Source: JAJFTV01 sp036825755 (GTDB taxonomy: Bacteria > Chloroflexota > Anaerolineae > Anaerolineales > Anaerolineaceae). Taken from it: DNA of 64,000 nt. The stretch spans positions 15,145 to 79,144 of the forward strand of contig DAISXR010000003.1 in NCBI GenBank assembly GCA_036825755.1, written 5' to 3'. Position numbers and translations under genes: made by a program. This document shows positions 1-8,334 of this stretch, piece after piece. Position 1 is the first letter of the stretch. Each line of letters starts with the position of its first letter. A model generated the notes under the pieces. That model saw nothing but the letters and a program-made list of their open reading frames with translations. It was not told the origin of the DNA and made no database searches.

Positions 1-136
1 CTGATTGGTTTGAAACCAGAGCGTCAGCCATGACTACTGTCTCACCACCGTTGGGTCTTTCCACCGATTCGAGCGTGTCACCGCTCTCCATGGTTCCACA
101 TTTGTTTATTTTTGCGACTGCGATTTGAATTTCCAT
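1..136 (-). CDS. SpoIIE-like serine phosphatase, N-terminal fragment cut by the window edge
   Basis: A leftward reading frame opens at the ATG at 136 and stays open to base 1, giving 45 residues that begin MEIQIAVAKINKCGTMESGD and continue with a short stretch containing ERPNGG and VVMADA. That opening (IAVAK, then SGDT, then ERP-GG, then VV-AD) resembles the N-terminus of SpoIIE/PP2C-type phosphatases common in Chloroflexota, in which the VV-AD strand leads to the first metal-binding Asp. The assignment rests only on this short stretch. No good Shine-Dalgarno is seen upstream of 136; a TATAAT on the same strand lies near 200. An internal ATG at 91 is an alternative start. Confidence 0.5.
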   Translation of the reverse strand, partial: MEIQIAVAKINKCGTMESGDTLESVERPNGGETVVMADALVSNQS

Positions 137-195
137 ACAATAATTGTACTTTCAGTATCAAAATTTTGCAAAGCCTTACCGGAAAATACATAATA

Positions 196-849
196 TTATA
201 TTTTAATGAGTAAAAGGCGGGCATGAGGAACCTCAAGCCATTCAATGCCAGGCTCAAATCCATCATCAAGAAACTTTTTACGTACCAGGCTCTCAATGAT
301 GATGGGGTCTCTGGGTGATTCACCTGTGACGCGATACAGCAGTGAAAGAATTGCCGATGGGATTGTCTTTCCATGCATTTGAACTGATAGGAGAATCAGC
401 AGCCTGCCGGTGGGTTTCAATACCCGCCGGATCTCAGATAAGGTGTGCGGATCAAATATATACGGGGCCGGAAATGTGGATACGATGGTGTCGATACTTT
501 GGGTAGGGAGGGGTATGTGCAGAGCACTCCCGCGTATCACGATGCCGTTTGTATGCCTGTTCTTGTCCGCGGGCGATGCGGATCTCAAACGACGCAGGGC
601 TGCACGAGACATCTGCCGGCTGGCATCCAGGCCAAGTAAGCGGTAGGATCCGTTTTGCAGCCTGTTCAGCAAATAACCTGGCCCGTAACCAATCTCCAGA
701 AGGGTAGGCCCGGCAAGGTATGGTATCACCGCATCGATCCAGTTCCTCCACTGTCCGAAGGATACCATCCAGGAAACAATGCCATACATAAAAGAGAGCG
801 GCCCGTAGAGGAGATTGAGAAATTTACCGACAAGTTGTGTTATAATCAT
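196..849 (-). CDS. SAM-dependent class I methyltransferase
   Basis: The 217-residue protein has a hydrophobic N-terminal helix (about 1-35), then the Rossmann-fold SAM-binding motif I EIGYGPG at 52-58, the acidic end of strand 2 at D75 (LLGLDAS), and a motif IV-like VSTFPAPYIFD near 125 followed by LSEIRRVLKPTGRLLIL, the typical post-motif helix-strand of the Methyltransf_11 family. The substrate cannot be read from the sequence; small UbiE-like enzymes of this type act on lipids, quinones or small molecules. It is transcribed away from rpmF, and its start overlaps the rpmF upstream region. A weak AGG ribosome site precedes the ATG at 849. Confidence 0.8.
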   Translation of the reverse strand: MIITQLVGKFLNLLYGPLSFMYGIVSWMVSFGQWRNWIDAVIPYLAGPTLLEIGYGPGYLLNRLQNGSYRLLGLDASRQMSRAALRRLRSASPADKNRHTNGIVIRGSALHIPLPTQSIDTIVSTFPAPYIFDPHTLSEIRRVLKPTGRLLILLSVQMHGKTIPSAILSLLYRVTGESPRDPIIIESLVRKKFLDDGFEPGIEWLEVPHARLLLIKI

Positions 850-871
850 GCGTCGCCTGAAGAGTAATAAC

Positions 872-899
872 TTGACTTTTCAACCGATTTTATTATAAT
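872..899 (+). promoter_or_regulatory. Sigma-70-type promoter of rpmF
   Basis: TTGACT (872-877) and TATAAT (894-899) are separated by 16 bases, close to the ideal vegetative promoter. The predicted start falls near 906, 35 bases before the rpmF ATG. Confidence 0.7.
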
Positions 900-911
900 C
901 ACGCAGTGATT
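897..911. promoter_or_regulatory. Perfect 6-bp palindrome over the rpmF transcription start
   Basis: AATCAC GCA GTGATT is a perfect inverted repeat that begins inside the -10 element and spans the expected start point. It is placed like an operator, but could be chance; no regulator is recognised. Confidence 0.3.
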
Positions 912-940
912 TTCGTTGGATCGCTAAGAGGAGATTTTTG

Positions 941-1132
941 ATGGTACCACTTCCTAAGAGAAAAATGTCAAAAGGGCGCCGTGATCGCCGCCGAGCCCAT
1001 GATGCGCTGCAAGCAATCAACCTGGTACAGTGCAGCAATTGCGGTGAGATGATTTTGCCTCATACCGTATGTAATAATTGCGGTTTTTATCAGGGCCGCG
1101 AAGTCATCGCCAAAGAAGACAAGAAGAAATAG
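941..1132 (+). CDS. rpmF: 50S ribosomal protein L32
   Basis: A 63-residue basic protein beginning MVPLPKRKMSKGRRDRRRAH, the usual L32 N-terminus, with a zinc ribbon made of C31, C34, C44 and C47 (CSNCG and CNNCG). It belongs to the large ribosomal subunit near the peptidyl transferase region. The ATG at 941 was chosen because AAGAGGAGA at 925-933 lies seven bases upstream; the preceding in-frame TTG at 938 is too close to that site. The four cysteines make this the zinc-binding (C+) form; many bacteria also carry a zinc-free paralogue. It is a single-gene unit ending at a hairpin shared with hflX. Confidence 0.95.
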   Translation: MVPLPKRKMSKGRRDRRRAHDALQAINLVQCSNCGEMILPHTVCNNCGFYQGREVIAKEDKKK

Positions 1133-1180
1133 TTCGGATTCCAGTTCAAACTTATCGCAGTGCTTCAGGCATATGCGAGC

Positions 1181-1218
1181 AAAGACCCAACCTTTTGCAG
1201 TGGAGAGGTTGGGTCTTT
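1181..1218. terminator. Convergent hairpin between rpmF and hflX
   Basis: A perfect 12-bp stem (AAAGACCCAACC at 1181-1192 with GGTTGGGTCTTT at 1207-1218) lies between the two converging genes. The T-tract is short on both strands, so efficiency is uncertain. A second 7-bp hairpin (1240-1246 with 1255-1261) lies nearer hflX. Confidence 0.6.
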
Positions 1219-1276
1219 GCTGTTGCATGTACAGAAGCAGAGAGCCTGATTATGGGCTCTCAAAAATCAGCACTGA

Positions 1277-2677
1277 TTATTCTATTACTTCAGTGCTGTC
1301 GCTTTGTTCGTCATCATCCGGCAGGTAAAAGGCTTGCTCATCCTCTTCGGCGGTCTGCAAACCGGCATTCAGATACGGCTTAAAACTGGCGATTAAACGG
1401 CCCGGGATGCGCGCCTTCACATGAGTCCCCTGGCGGTTATGCTCAATGAGCTCCACCATCCCCATGTCATGGATTTGCGACAGCAGGTTGCCTTCGGTGT
1501 AAGGTAAAACCACATCAATCAATACAAAATTTCGGAACAGACTGTCTTCGATACGCTCCAGCAGATCAGCTAGACCAAATTTTGATTGGGCGGAGATGGC
1601 AATGGAATCCTTGTAATCGGAGAGGATATCGACCGCCTTATCTGGGTCAGGAAGCAAATCGACCTTGTTGAGGGCCGTGATCATGGGGATGTGATCTGCT
1701 CCGATAGCAGTCAACGTATCCTGGACCGATTTCCACTGCGCCAGCGCATTGGGGTGATTGATATCCACCACATGAACCAGCAGGTCGGATTCCGATATTT
1801 CTTCCAGTGTGGCTCGGAAAGCAGCCACGAGTTGGGTGGGTAATTTTTGAATAAACCCAACTGTATCGGTCATGAGCGCCTGCTCGCCGCCCGGAAGCTT
1901 AACCCGCCGGGTGGTGGGATCAAGAGTGGCGAACAACTGGTCGGCGGCGTAGATATCGGCACCGGAGATCTGGTTCAGCAATGTAGATTTACCTGCGTTC
2001 GTATAGCCAACCAGAGAGACAATTGGAATGCGGGACCGCTTGCGCTGAACTCGATGGCGCTGGCGATGTTCACGCACCTTTTCCAGCTCCTTTTTGAGGA
2101 AGGAGATACGTGCATTGATTTCGCGGCGATCCACTTCAAGCTGCGTTTCTCCAGGACCGCGTAAACCCACACCACCTGCGCTGCCGGACCGCCCAGATGC
2201 TCCACCTGCCTGACGAGCCAGATGGGTCCAGGCGCGGGTCAGGCGGGGCAGACGATATTCATACTGGGCCAGCTCCACCTGAAGGATGCCCTCTCTGGTT
2301 TTAGCGTGCTGGGCAAAGATATCCAGGATCAAAGCGGTACGATCCAGTATCTTGATATTATCACCCAGTTTGTTTTCGAGTTCTCTTTGATGGCGAGGGT
2401 TCAGTTCAGTATCGAAAATGCAAGTTTTCGCACCGGTTTCATCTAGAAGGATGCGAATTTCTTCCACTTTTCCGCCGCCGATCAGCGTTTCCGGGTTGGG
2501 CCGGTCGAGTTTTTGGTAGGTTTCGCCAACGATCTCCAGACCAGCGGTATCAGCCAATAAAGCCAGCTCCTCCAGTGAATCTTCCATTTGAAGGAGCTGA
2601 TTTTCAGACCGCAGATCTACACCAACCAGAATAGCCTGTTCGTCGTGTGTTTCGGTTGTGTAGGACTTTTTATTCAT
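1277..2677 (-). CDS. hflX: Ribosome-associated GTPase HflX
   Basis: The 466-residue protein has the HflX N-terminal domain (about 15-200), including the nucleotide-binding signature GGVGLRGPGETQLEVDRR near 168-185, and then a TRAFAC GTPase domain with G1 GYTNAGKS (224-231), G3 DTVGF and G4 NKVD. HflX binds the 50S subunit and splits stalled or heat-damaged ribosomes, hydrolysing GTP. Length and order match the family. It lies six bases downstream of the aminotransferase gene on the same strand, so the two are probably co-transcribed, and converges on rpmF. Confidence 0.95.
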   Translation of the reverse strand: MNKKSYTTETHDEQAILVGVDLRSENQLLQMEDSLEELALLADTAGLEIVGETYQKLDRPNPETLIGGGKVEEIRILLDETGAKTCIFDTELNPRHQRELENKLGDNIKILDRTALILDIFAQHAKTREGILQVELAQYEYRLPRLTRAWTHLARQAGGASGRSGSAGGVGLRGPGETQLEVDRREINARISFLKKELEKVREHRQRHRVQRKRSRIPIVSLVGYTNAGKSTLLNQISGADIYAADQLFATLDPTTRRVKLPGGEQALMTDTVGFIQKLPTQLVAAFRATLEEISESDLLVHVVDINHPNALAQWKSVQDTLTAIGADHIPMITALNKVDLLPDPDKAVDILSDYKDSIAISAQSKFGLADLLERIEDSLFRNFVLIDVVLPYTEGNLLSQIHDMGMVELIEHNRQGTHVKARIPGRLIASFKPYLNAGLQTAEEDEQAFYLPDDDEQSDSTEVIE

Positions 2678-2683
2678 GCAAAA

Positions 2684-3868
2684 TTATTGTTTTTTAATCC
2701 ATTCCTGCAGGCGTTCCATTGCAACACGGCAGCGGTCGGTAGCAATACCAAGCGAGACACGGATGTATCCCTTACCGTAATCGCCATACACCACACCGGG
2801 TGTTAAGGAGACGCCTGTTTCCTTGAGAAGTCTGTCGCAAAATTCAACACAGTCGGTAAATCGGGCCGGGATTTTTGCCCAGATATAAATTGTTGAGGGC
2901 GGCGTTTCGGTTGTGAAGCCAACCTCTCTCAAGGTTTTTAATATGATATCACGGCGTTCTTTATAGATATCATTGCGCTGCTGCAGCCAGGTTTGATCAC
3001 CGGTGAGGGCGGTGGCTCCGGCAATCTGAATGGGATGGAAGTGTGAATTATCGACCTGGCTCTTATACGTATTCAGTAATTTTATCACTGCCGAATTACC
3101 GACAGCCATACCCAAACGCCATCCGCCCATGTTGTAGGCTTTTGACAGGGAGTTGAACTCAACCACCACATCCTTGCTGCCGGGAACCTGAAGAATGCTG
3201 GGGGCAACATAGCCGTCATAGCAAATCTCGGTGTAGGGGGCGTCATGGGCGATCACGATCTCATGTTTACGGGCGTAATCAACCACTTCCTCAAAGAATG
3301 ACATGGGAGCCACTGCGCCGGTGGGATTGTTGGGATAGTTAATCCACATGATCTTCGCACGATACGCCACTTTTTCAGGGATGGCTTTCAGATCCGGGAG
3401 AAAATTGTTCTCCGCTACCAGCGGCATATAATGAATATCCGCTCCCACCAGCTCGGCGCCGGATTGATATACCGGATAGCCGGGATCAGGGATCAGGATC
3501 ACATCGCCGCGGTTTGCCAGGACGATGGGTAAATCGAAAAGCCCTTCCTTGGAGCCAATCAGGCCAACAATTTCAGAAACCGGATCAAGATCGACATTGA
3601 AACGTTTCTTATAAAATGCGGCAATGGCTTCACGATACTGGGTGATGCCTCCATACGCGGTATAACCGTGCGCGTTGGCGGCCCGGGCGGACTGCGTCAT
3701 CGAGTCGATGATGAAATCCGCAGGGGGAAGATCGGGCGAGCCCATATCCAGTCTGATTACATCGACACCCTGAGATTGGAGCTCCTTGATCTTCTTTCCA
3801 AGAATGGAGAAGAAGTAAGGTTTGAATGCCGACACCCGATTGGCAGGCTTGATGAAGTCCACAGTCAT
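2684..3868 (-). CDS. Class I/II PLP aminotransferase, LL-diaminopimelate aminotransferase type
   Basis: The 394-residue fold-type I aminotransferase shows the N-terminal LDMGSPDLPP segment (40-49), the PLP-stacking region around GSKEG (105-109), NYPNNPTG (177-184), and the Schiff-base lysine K243 in NSLSKAYNMGGWRLG. The last motif resembles the LSKTYNMTGWR form found in DapL, which converts tetrahydrodipicolinate to LL-diaminopimelate for lysine and peptidoglycan. Related aspartate or alanine aminotransferases cannot be excluded, and no other lysine gene is near. The ATG at 3868 has AGGAGC eight bases upstream. It heads a likely two-gene unit with hflX. Confidence 0.8.
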   Translation of the reverse strand: MTVDFIKPANRVSAFKPYFFSILGKKIKELQSQGVDVIRLDMGSPDLPPADFIIDSMTQSARAANAHGYTAYGGITQYREAIAAFYKKRFNVDLDPVSEIVGLIGSKEGLFDLPIVLANRGDVILIPDPGYPVYQSGAELVGADIHYMPLVAENNFLPDLKAIPEKVAYRAKIMWINYPNNPTGAVAPMSFFEEVVDYARKHEIVIAHDAPYTEICYDGYVAPSILQVPGSKDVVVEFNSLSKAYNMGGWRLGMAVGNSAVIKLLNTYKSQVDNSHFHPIQIAGATALTGDQTWLQQRNDIYKERRDIILKTLREVGFTTETPPSTIYIWAKIPARFTDCVEFCDRLLKETGVSLTPGVVYGDYGKGYIRVSLGIATDRCRVAMERLQEWIKKQ

Positions 3869-4020
3869 GATTTACAAGCTCCTGAATATGATAGTGAAAT
3901 GTATGAGTAATCTTACACCACAATATTAAATAACTGTCCAGTCTTACATCAAAACATTACAGATGATAGCAGAGTTTATGGCAATGTACAGGGGGAGTGG
4001 GTTGGACACAAAGAAATATA

Positions 4021-4036
4021 TGGCACGTAACTTGCA
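4021..4036 (+). promoter_or_regulatory. Sigma-54 promoter of rpoN
   Basis: TGGCACGTAACTTGCA matches the sigma-54 consensus TGGCAC-N5-TTGC(A/T) at every conserved base. The invariant GG (4022-4023) and GC (4034-4035) are exactly ten bases apart. The expected start is near 4047, about 32 bases before the rpoN ATG, so rpoN appears to be transcribed by its own product. Confidence 0.85.
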
Positions 4037-4078
4037 TCATAAGGCTTGCGCGAATATACTACTGCATGAGGGATTTCT

Positions 4079-5482
4079 ATGCTTCAGCGAACCAGTCAGG
4101 AACTCAGGCCACTAACAACAGCTCATCTTGCGCAGACGATGACATTACTGCAAATGACGATTGATGAAATCAAGCAGGAGATCGAGTCTGAACTGTCATC
4201 CAACCCGGCTCTGGAGTTGCGGGATGAACGTCGCTGTCCCACCTGCGGCCGGTTACTGCAGGAGCGCGAGAATTGCCCTGTCTGCAGTGTGCCCAAAGAT
4301 TTGAGCCCGGAAGATCCTGTCGTATTTATTTCTCCAAAGGATGATTTTACCCCGCGTTCTGATCAACAGACAGATGACTATCTGGATGGGCATGATTATT
4401 CGCCTATCACCGAAGATTTACCTACTTATGTGTTGAAACAGATCATGCCGGATCTGGCTGATTCAGACAGGCAATACGCCATCTTCCTGTTATCCAACCT
4501 GGACGATGATGGGTTTCTGACTGTCGATCCGCTTGAACTGGCGCAGTATTTCCACGTTCCCCTGGGTAAAATCAATACGATTCGACGCATGATCCAGCGG
4601 GCAGACCCCATAGGTGTTGGGTCTTTGAATCCGCGTGAGGCATTACAGGTGCAAATCGAGATTCTGGCTGAAAACCAGACAGTCCCTGAGCTGGCGACGA
4701 AGATTGTCAATGAAGCCATGGATCTGCTGAGCAAGCGTCAGTTTTCGGAGATCGCCCACAAATACGATTGCTCGGTGACCGAGGTTCACGAGGCGGTGTC
4801 TTTTATCAGCGAAAATCTGAACCCGTTCCCGGCGCGGTCCCACTGGGGCGATATGCGTAATCCGGCTGTTTCGGCCACCCAGGTGTATCATCGCCCAGAT
4901 ATTATCATCAGCTACATGAATGAAGATCCAGAACAATCGTTGATTGTGGAAATCATCATGCCCATCGGCGGTACCTTGCGGGTCAACCCGCTGTTCCGAA
5001 AAGCCGTCAAAACCGCTGCTGAGGAACAGAAAGACGTCTGGAAAGAGGATCTGGAGCGGGCATCTCTGTTTGTGAAGTGCCTGCAGCAACGCAACCATAC
5101 CATGCGCCGTCTGATGTACAACCTGGTGAAGATGCAGCGTGATTTCATCATTAAGGGCCCAAAATTTATCGAGCCGATCACACGCGTTCAGCTTTCTGTG
5201 GAACTGGATGTACATGAATCCACCATCTCGCGGGCGGTAGCCAATAAAACCGTTCAATTGCCATCCAAACAAATTGTGCCGCTGGCGTCTTTCTTTGATC
5301 GCAGCCTGAATATTCGCACCATCATGCGGGAGATTATTTCCGCCGAAACGCGCCCCTTAAGCGACTCAAAATTGGTAAAATTACTGGAAGCGCGCGGGCA
5401 CTTTGTTGCACGCCGTACGGTGGCAAAATACCGCGCCATGGAAGGCATTTTACCCGCTCACTTACGGCGAATGATTACCTAA
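4079..5482 (+). CDS. rpoN: RNA polymerase sigma-54 factor
   Basis: The 467-residue protein has region I (about 1-48, with LLQM, EIESELSSNPALEL), a core-binding domain (about 125-320), a helix-turn-helix (HESTISRAVANKTVQLP near 380-400) and the RpoN box ARRTVAKYR at 444-452, which reads the -24 element. Unusually, a four-cysteine zinc knuckle (C53, C56, C66, C69) replaces the usual acidic region II. GAGGGA precedes the ATG by six bases. It is the first gene of a rpoN-kinase-activator operon and has a perfect sigma-54 promoter just upstream, which predicts positive autoregulation needing the activator encoded two genes later. Confidence 0.97.
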   Translation: MLQRTSQELRPLTTAHLAQTMTLLQMTIDEIKQEIESELSSNPALELRDERRCPTCGRLLQERENCPVCSVPKDLSPEDPVVFISPKDDFTPRSDQQTDDYLDGHDYSPITEDLPTYVLKQIMPDLADSDRQYAIFLLSNLDDDGFLTVDPLELAQYFHVPLGKINTIRRMIQRADPIGVGSLNPREALQVQIEILAENQTVPELATKIVNEAMDLLSKRQFSEIAHKYDCSVTEVHEAVSFISENLNPFPARSHWGDMRNPAVSATQVYHRPDIIISYMNEDPEQSLIVEIIMPIGGTLRVNPLFRKAVKTAAEEQKDVWKEDLERASLFVKCLQQRNHTMRRLMYNLVKMQRDFIIKGPKFIEPITRVQLSVELDVHESTISRAVANKTVQLPSKQIVPLASFFDRSLNIRTIMREIISAETRPLSDSKLVKLLEARGHFVARRTVAKYRAMEGILPAHLRRMIT

Positions 5483-5507
5483 TCCTTTTGCACCAGGCTG
5501 TCAGAAA

Positions 5508-7124
5508 ATGGAATATTCCTCCATCGATCAGGAAGAGACAAAAAAAAGGGTTTCTTGTAAAGATGAAGACAAACTTCTCGGTGACATCACCGAGTTGTTG
5601 TCTTTTCATTCTGAAAAAGATATCCAGGCCATGCTGAAAGAGTTTTTACAGAAAGCAAAGCGTTTTGCCGGTGTGGATTTGCTGTGTATTTATCACGCAC
5701 GGGCCAACAACCTGGGTTTTACCAAACTGGCAGCGATTGAAAAAGAAAAGGCATTCCCAAAATCAGTCAACCTGGAGGAATTGAATTTCCAGGGGCGGAT
5801 CTGCCTGTGGAGACAGGGAGAACTGCCATTTACCCGTCTGCAGAATTATGCCCAGGAGACTGGCATGGAATACCTGCTGATATCCCGGCTCACCGAGGGG
5901 GAAGGCGTTTTGGGATTGATCTCAGCGGGCGGGTTCAAGACCGGAAATTTACCTCTCATTTCTAAACGACTTGAGGTTGTCAGTGGTTTGCTGGCCTCCC
6001 TGCTTCAGCGATACATTCTTGAGATGTACCTCAAGAACCAAAATGAAAACCTGAAGAACAGCCTGCGAAAATATGATCAGGTGATCCAGAACACCAAAGA
6101 TGCCGTCATCATCGTGGACCGTAACCTGAAGGTCATGGAGATTAACCAGACTGCGGAAAACATTCTTGGCTATACCTTCAAGGAAATTGAGAAAAGCCCG
6201 ATATCGGATGTTCTGATCGGCGCGGATGGCCTGATGGAAGCCATGGAGATTGCCCTGGCAGGCATTGAAACCCATGAAATGGGAATTGTCTCATTGCACA
6301 GGCGAGACGGGCAAGCGTTTTCAGCCCATATCCGCGCCATGCCCATCAATAATGAGAAAAACAAACTGCAGGGCATTCTGATATTGATCTCTGACGAGAA
6401 TGAAAACGAGCAGAACCGCATCAAGGTACAGCATCTGGAACAGCGGGCTGCTTTGGGCAGCCTGGCTTCCATTTTCTCGCATGAAGTGAAAAATCCGATT
6501 AACAACATCTGGTTGGGTGTGCAATTGATGCAATCCTGGACGGAGGAAGATGACCGGAACTATGAACCCCTCAACCGGATGGCAGGTGACTGCAGCCGAC
6601 TGAAGGAGTTGACGGAATCGATTCTGTCGTATTCCCGCCCGGTTGAGCCAAACTGGAAACCCATCAACATGGTCAACCAGCTTTCGACCATGCTTGACCG
6701 GTGGCGGCCGAGATTTGAGCGCCTGCATATCGAATCCAACCCGTTGTTTCCGGACAAGCCCCTCACGATTAAGGGCGATACACGCATGCTCGACCAGATA
6801 TTCACCAATTTGATCAACAATGCGGCCGACGCGATGGAAAAAACCGGCGGGACCCTGACGATCAAGATCAGGCGTGATGATGAGTACAGCGAAAAGCCAC
6901 AGGTTGAAATTGCCGTCGCGGACACCGGACCGGGCATGTCGGATGAGTGGATGGATAAAGTATTTCAACCCTTTAAGACCACCAAAGCCAAGGGCACCGG
7001 TCTGGGTCTGGCAATCACGAAAAATCTTGTGACGATACTGCATGGTACAATCCAAGTAGAATCATTCAATGTCGGCTGCGTTTTCACGGTCAGATTCCCT
7101 TTGTTTATGGAGAGTAATCCTTGA
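5508..7124 (+). CDS. Soluble NtrB-like histidine kinase (GAF-PAS-HisKA-HATPase)
   Basis: The 538-residue protein has no membrane segment or signal peptide. A GAF-like sensor (about 25-170) is followed by a short coiled coil, a PAS domain (about 190-300, with AVIIVDRNLKVMEINQTAENILGY), the HisKA helix with phospho-acceptor H325 in FSHEVKNPINNI, and the HATPase domain with N box LINNAADAM, G1 DTGPGM and G2 GTGLGLAI. It would autophosphorylate and pass phosphate to the next gene's product. It lies 26 bases after rpoN, and its stop overlaps the TTG start of the activator. The signal is unknown; a cytosolic cue is implied by the lack of membrane spans. Confidence 0.92.
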   Translation: MEYSSIDQEETKKRVSCKDEDKLLGDITELLSFHSEKDIQAMLKEFLQKAKRFAGVDLLCIYHARANNLGFTKLAAIEKEKAFPKSVNLEELNFQGRICLWRQGELPFTRLQNYAQETGMEYLLISRLTEGEGVLGLISAGGFKTGNLPLISKRLEVVSGLLASLLQRYILEMYLKNQNENLKNSLRKYDQVIQNTKDAVIIVDRNLKVMEINQTAENILGYTFKEIEKSPISDVLIGADGLMEAMEIALAGIETHEMGIVSLHRRDGQAFSAHIRAMPINNEKNKLQGILILISDENENEQNRIKVQHLEQRAALGSLASIFSHEVKNPINNIWLGVQLMQSWTEEDDRNYEPLNRMAGDCSRLKELTESILSYSRPVEPNWKPINMVNQLSTMLDRWRPRFERLHIESNPLFPDKPLTIKGDTRMLDQIFTNLINNAADAMEKTGGTLTIKIRRDDEYSEKPQVEIAVADTGPGMSDEWMDKVFQPFKTTKAKGTGLGLAITKNLVTILHGTIQVESFNVGCVFTVRFPLFMESNP

Positions 7125-8299
7125 GCATCACCATCATGATTGTTGAAGATGAGGAGAACGCCAGGAAGAACATCAGCGAATTCCTGATCACAAAAAATTA
7201 TGAACTGGTCCCATGTGAGACCTTGCACCAGGCCAAAACGTGTCTGAAAACGAATCCAATCGATATCGTGTTATTGGATGTGTTCTTGCCGGATGGCAAC
7301 GGGACCGAACTGCTGTACGATATTGCCCAACTGCCATACCGTCCGCCTACCATCCTGTTGACCGCAGCAGATGATATTCAGATCGCTGTAGACGCTATGA
7401 AAAACGGCGCGCTGGATTTCATCGGAAAGCCGTTTGAATTCAGCCGGCTTCAACAGGCTCTGCAAAAAGCAGAGGAGATCGTCATGCTGCGGCGGGAGGT
7501 GGCGCAATACCGCCGCGCTCAGCAGGAAGATTTGAAGTTTGTGCTCGGAAATTCATCCGAATTCAACAAGGTGATTTCACAGGCAAAGCGCACTGCAAAA
7601 ACTTCCATCAATGTCATGATTAGCGGGGAATCCGGATCCGGCAAAGAAGTGGTGGCGCGTTATATTTTCACGAACGGTCCGCGCGCCAGCAAGCCGTTTA
7701 TTGCCGTCAATTGCGCCGCCATTCAATCCACCATTTTTGAATCCGAGTTATTCGGGCATGAAGAAGGAGCTTTTTCGAGCGCCAATAAAAAGAAACCCGG
7801 CCTGATGGAACAGGCGGATACAGGAATTCTTTTCCTGGATGAAATCTCTTCCATGCCGTTGGATATTCAGGTCAAGTTGCTGCGGGCGATTGAGGAAAAG
7901 GCATTTTATCGCGTCGGCGGTACTAAACTGATCAAAGTGGATGTGCAGATTCTGGCTGCTTCCAACCGTGATTTAAAAAAGATGGTCGATAATGGCGAGT
8001 TTCGTCAGGATCTGTACTATCGGCTGAACGTGGTTGAGATCAATGTGCCCACCCTGAAAGAGCGGAAGGAAGACATCCCTGAACTGGTGGGTTTCTTCAT
8101 CAACAAATTTAACATGGAAATGGGTATGAATGTATCGGATATCTCACCGCTGGCCATGGAGGCGTTGAAAGCCTATTCATGGCCGGGGAATATCCGTGAA
8201 CTGAGCAACGCCATTGAGCGGGCCATGCTGTTTTGCGACGATCCGGTACTCGATCTGGGGCATTTGCCGGATTACGTGTTCAAAACAAAACAAGCGTAA
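7121..8299 (+). CDS. NtrC-family sigma-54 activator lacking a DNA-binding domain
   Basis: The 392-residue protein has a receiver domain (1-120; phospho-acceptor D53 in VLLDVFLPDG) and a sigma-54 AAA+ domain (about 138-372) with Walker A GESGSGKE (169-176), Walker B GILFLDE and an R-finger region. Two things are odd. The L1 loop reads GAFSSA (216-221) instead of GAFTGA, which contacts sigma-54. The protein ends about 20 residues after the AAA+ domain, so the usual C-terminal Fis helix-turn-helix is missing. Known activators of that kind, such as FlgR of Helicobacter pylori, act from solution on few promoters. The start is TTG at 7121, overlapping the kinase stop. Confidence 0.93.
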   Translation: MSITIMIVEDEENARKNISEFLITKNYELVPCETLHQAKTCLKTNPIDIVLLDVFLPDGNGTELLYDIAQLPYRPPTILLTAADDIQIAVDAMKNGALDFIGKPFEFSRLQQALQKAEEIVMLRREVAQYRRAQQEDLKFVLGNSSEFNKVISQAKRTAKTSINVMISGESGSGKEVVARYIFTNGPRASKPFIAVNCAAIQSTIFESELFGHEEGAFSSANKKKPGLMEQADTGILFLDEISSMPLDIQVKLLRAIEEKAFYRVGGTKLIKVDVQILAASNRDLKKMVDNGEFRQDLYYRLNVVEINVPTLKERKEDIPELVGFFINKFNMEMGMNVSDISPLAMEALKAYSWPGNIRELSNAIERAMLFCDDPVLDLGHLPDYVFKTKQA

Positions 8300-8315
8300 A
8301 ATACCCCAAATACAT

Positions 8316-8331
8316 TGGCATAATACTTGCA
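8316..8331 (+). promoter_or_regulatory. Sigma-54 promoter of the TPR/protease operon
   Basis: TGGCATAATACTTGCA carries the invariant GG (8317-8318) and GC (8329-8330) ten bases apart and differs from consensus only by CAC to CAT. It lies 17 bases after the activator stop codon. The predicted start is near 8342, which gives a leader of about 28 bases before the ATG at 8370. Confidence 0.85.
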
Positions 8332-8334
8332 TAT

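Noticed and set aside
1..136. Transposase end at the left edge
   Set aside because: The short VVMADALVSN segment briefly suggested an IS66-like end, but extending the frame to ATG 136 gives a SpoIIE-like N-terminus and no inverted repeat is seen.
3935..4008. TGTCCA...TGGACA as upstream activator site for the rpoN promoter
   Set aside because: The two short arms are 62 bases apart, and the local activator has no DNA-binding domain to use them.
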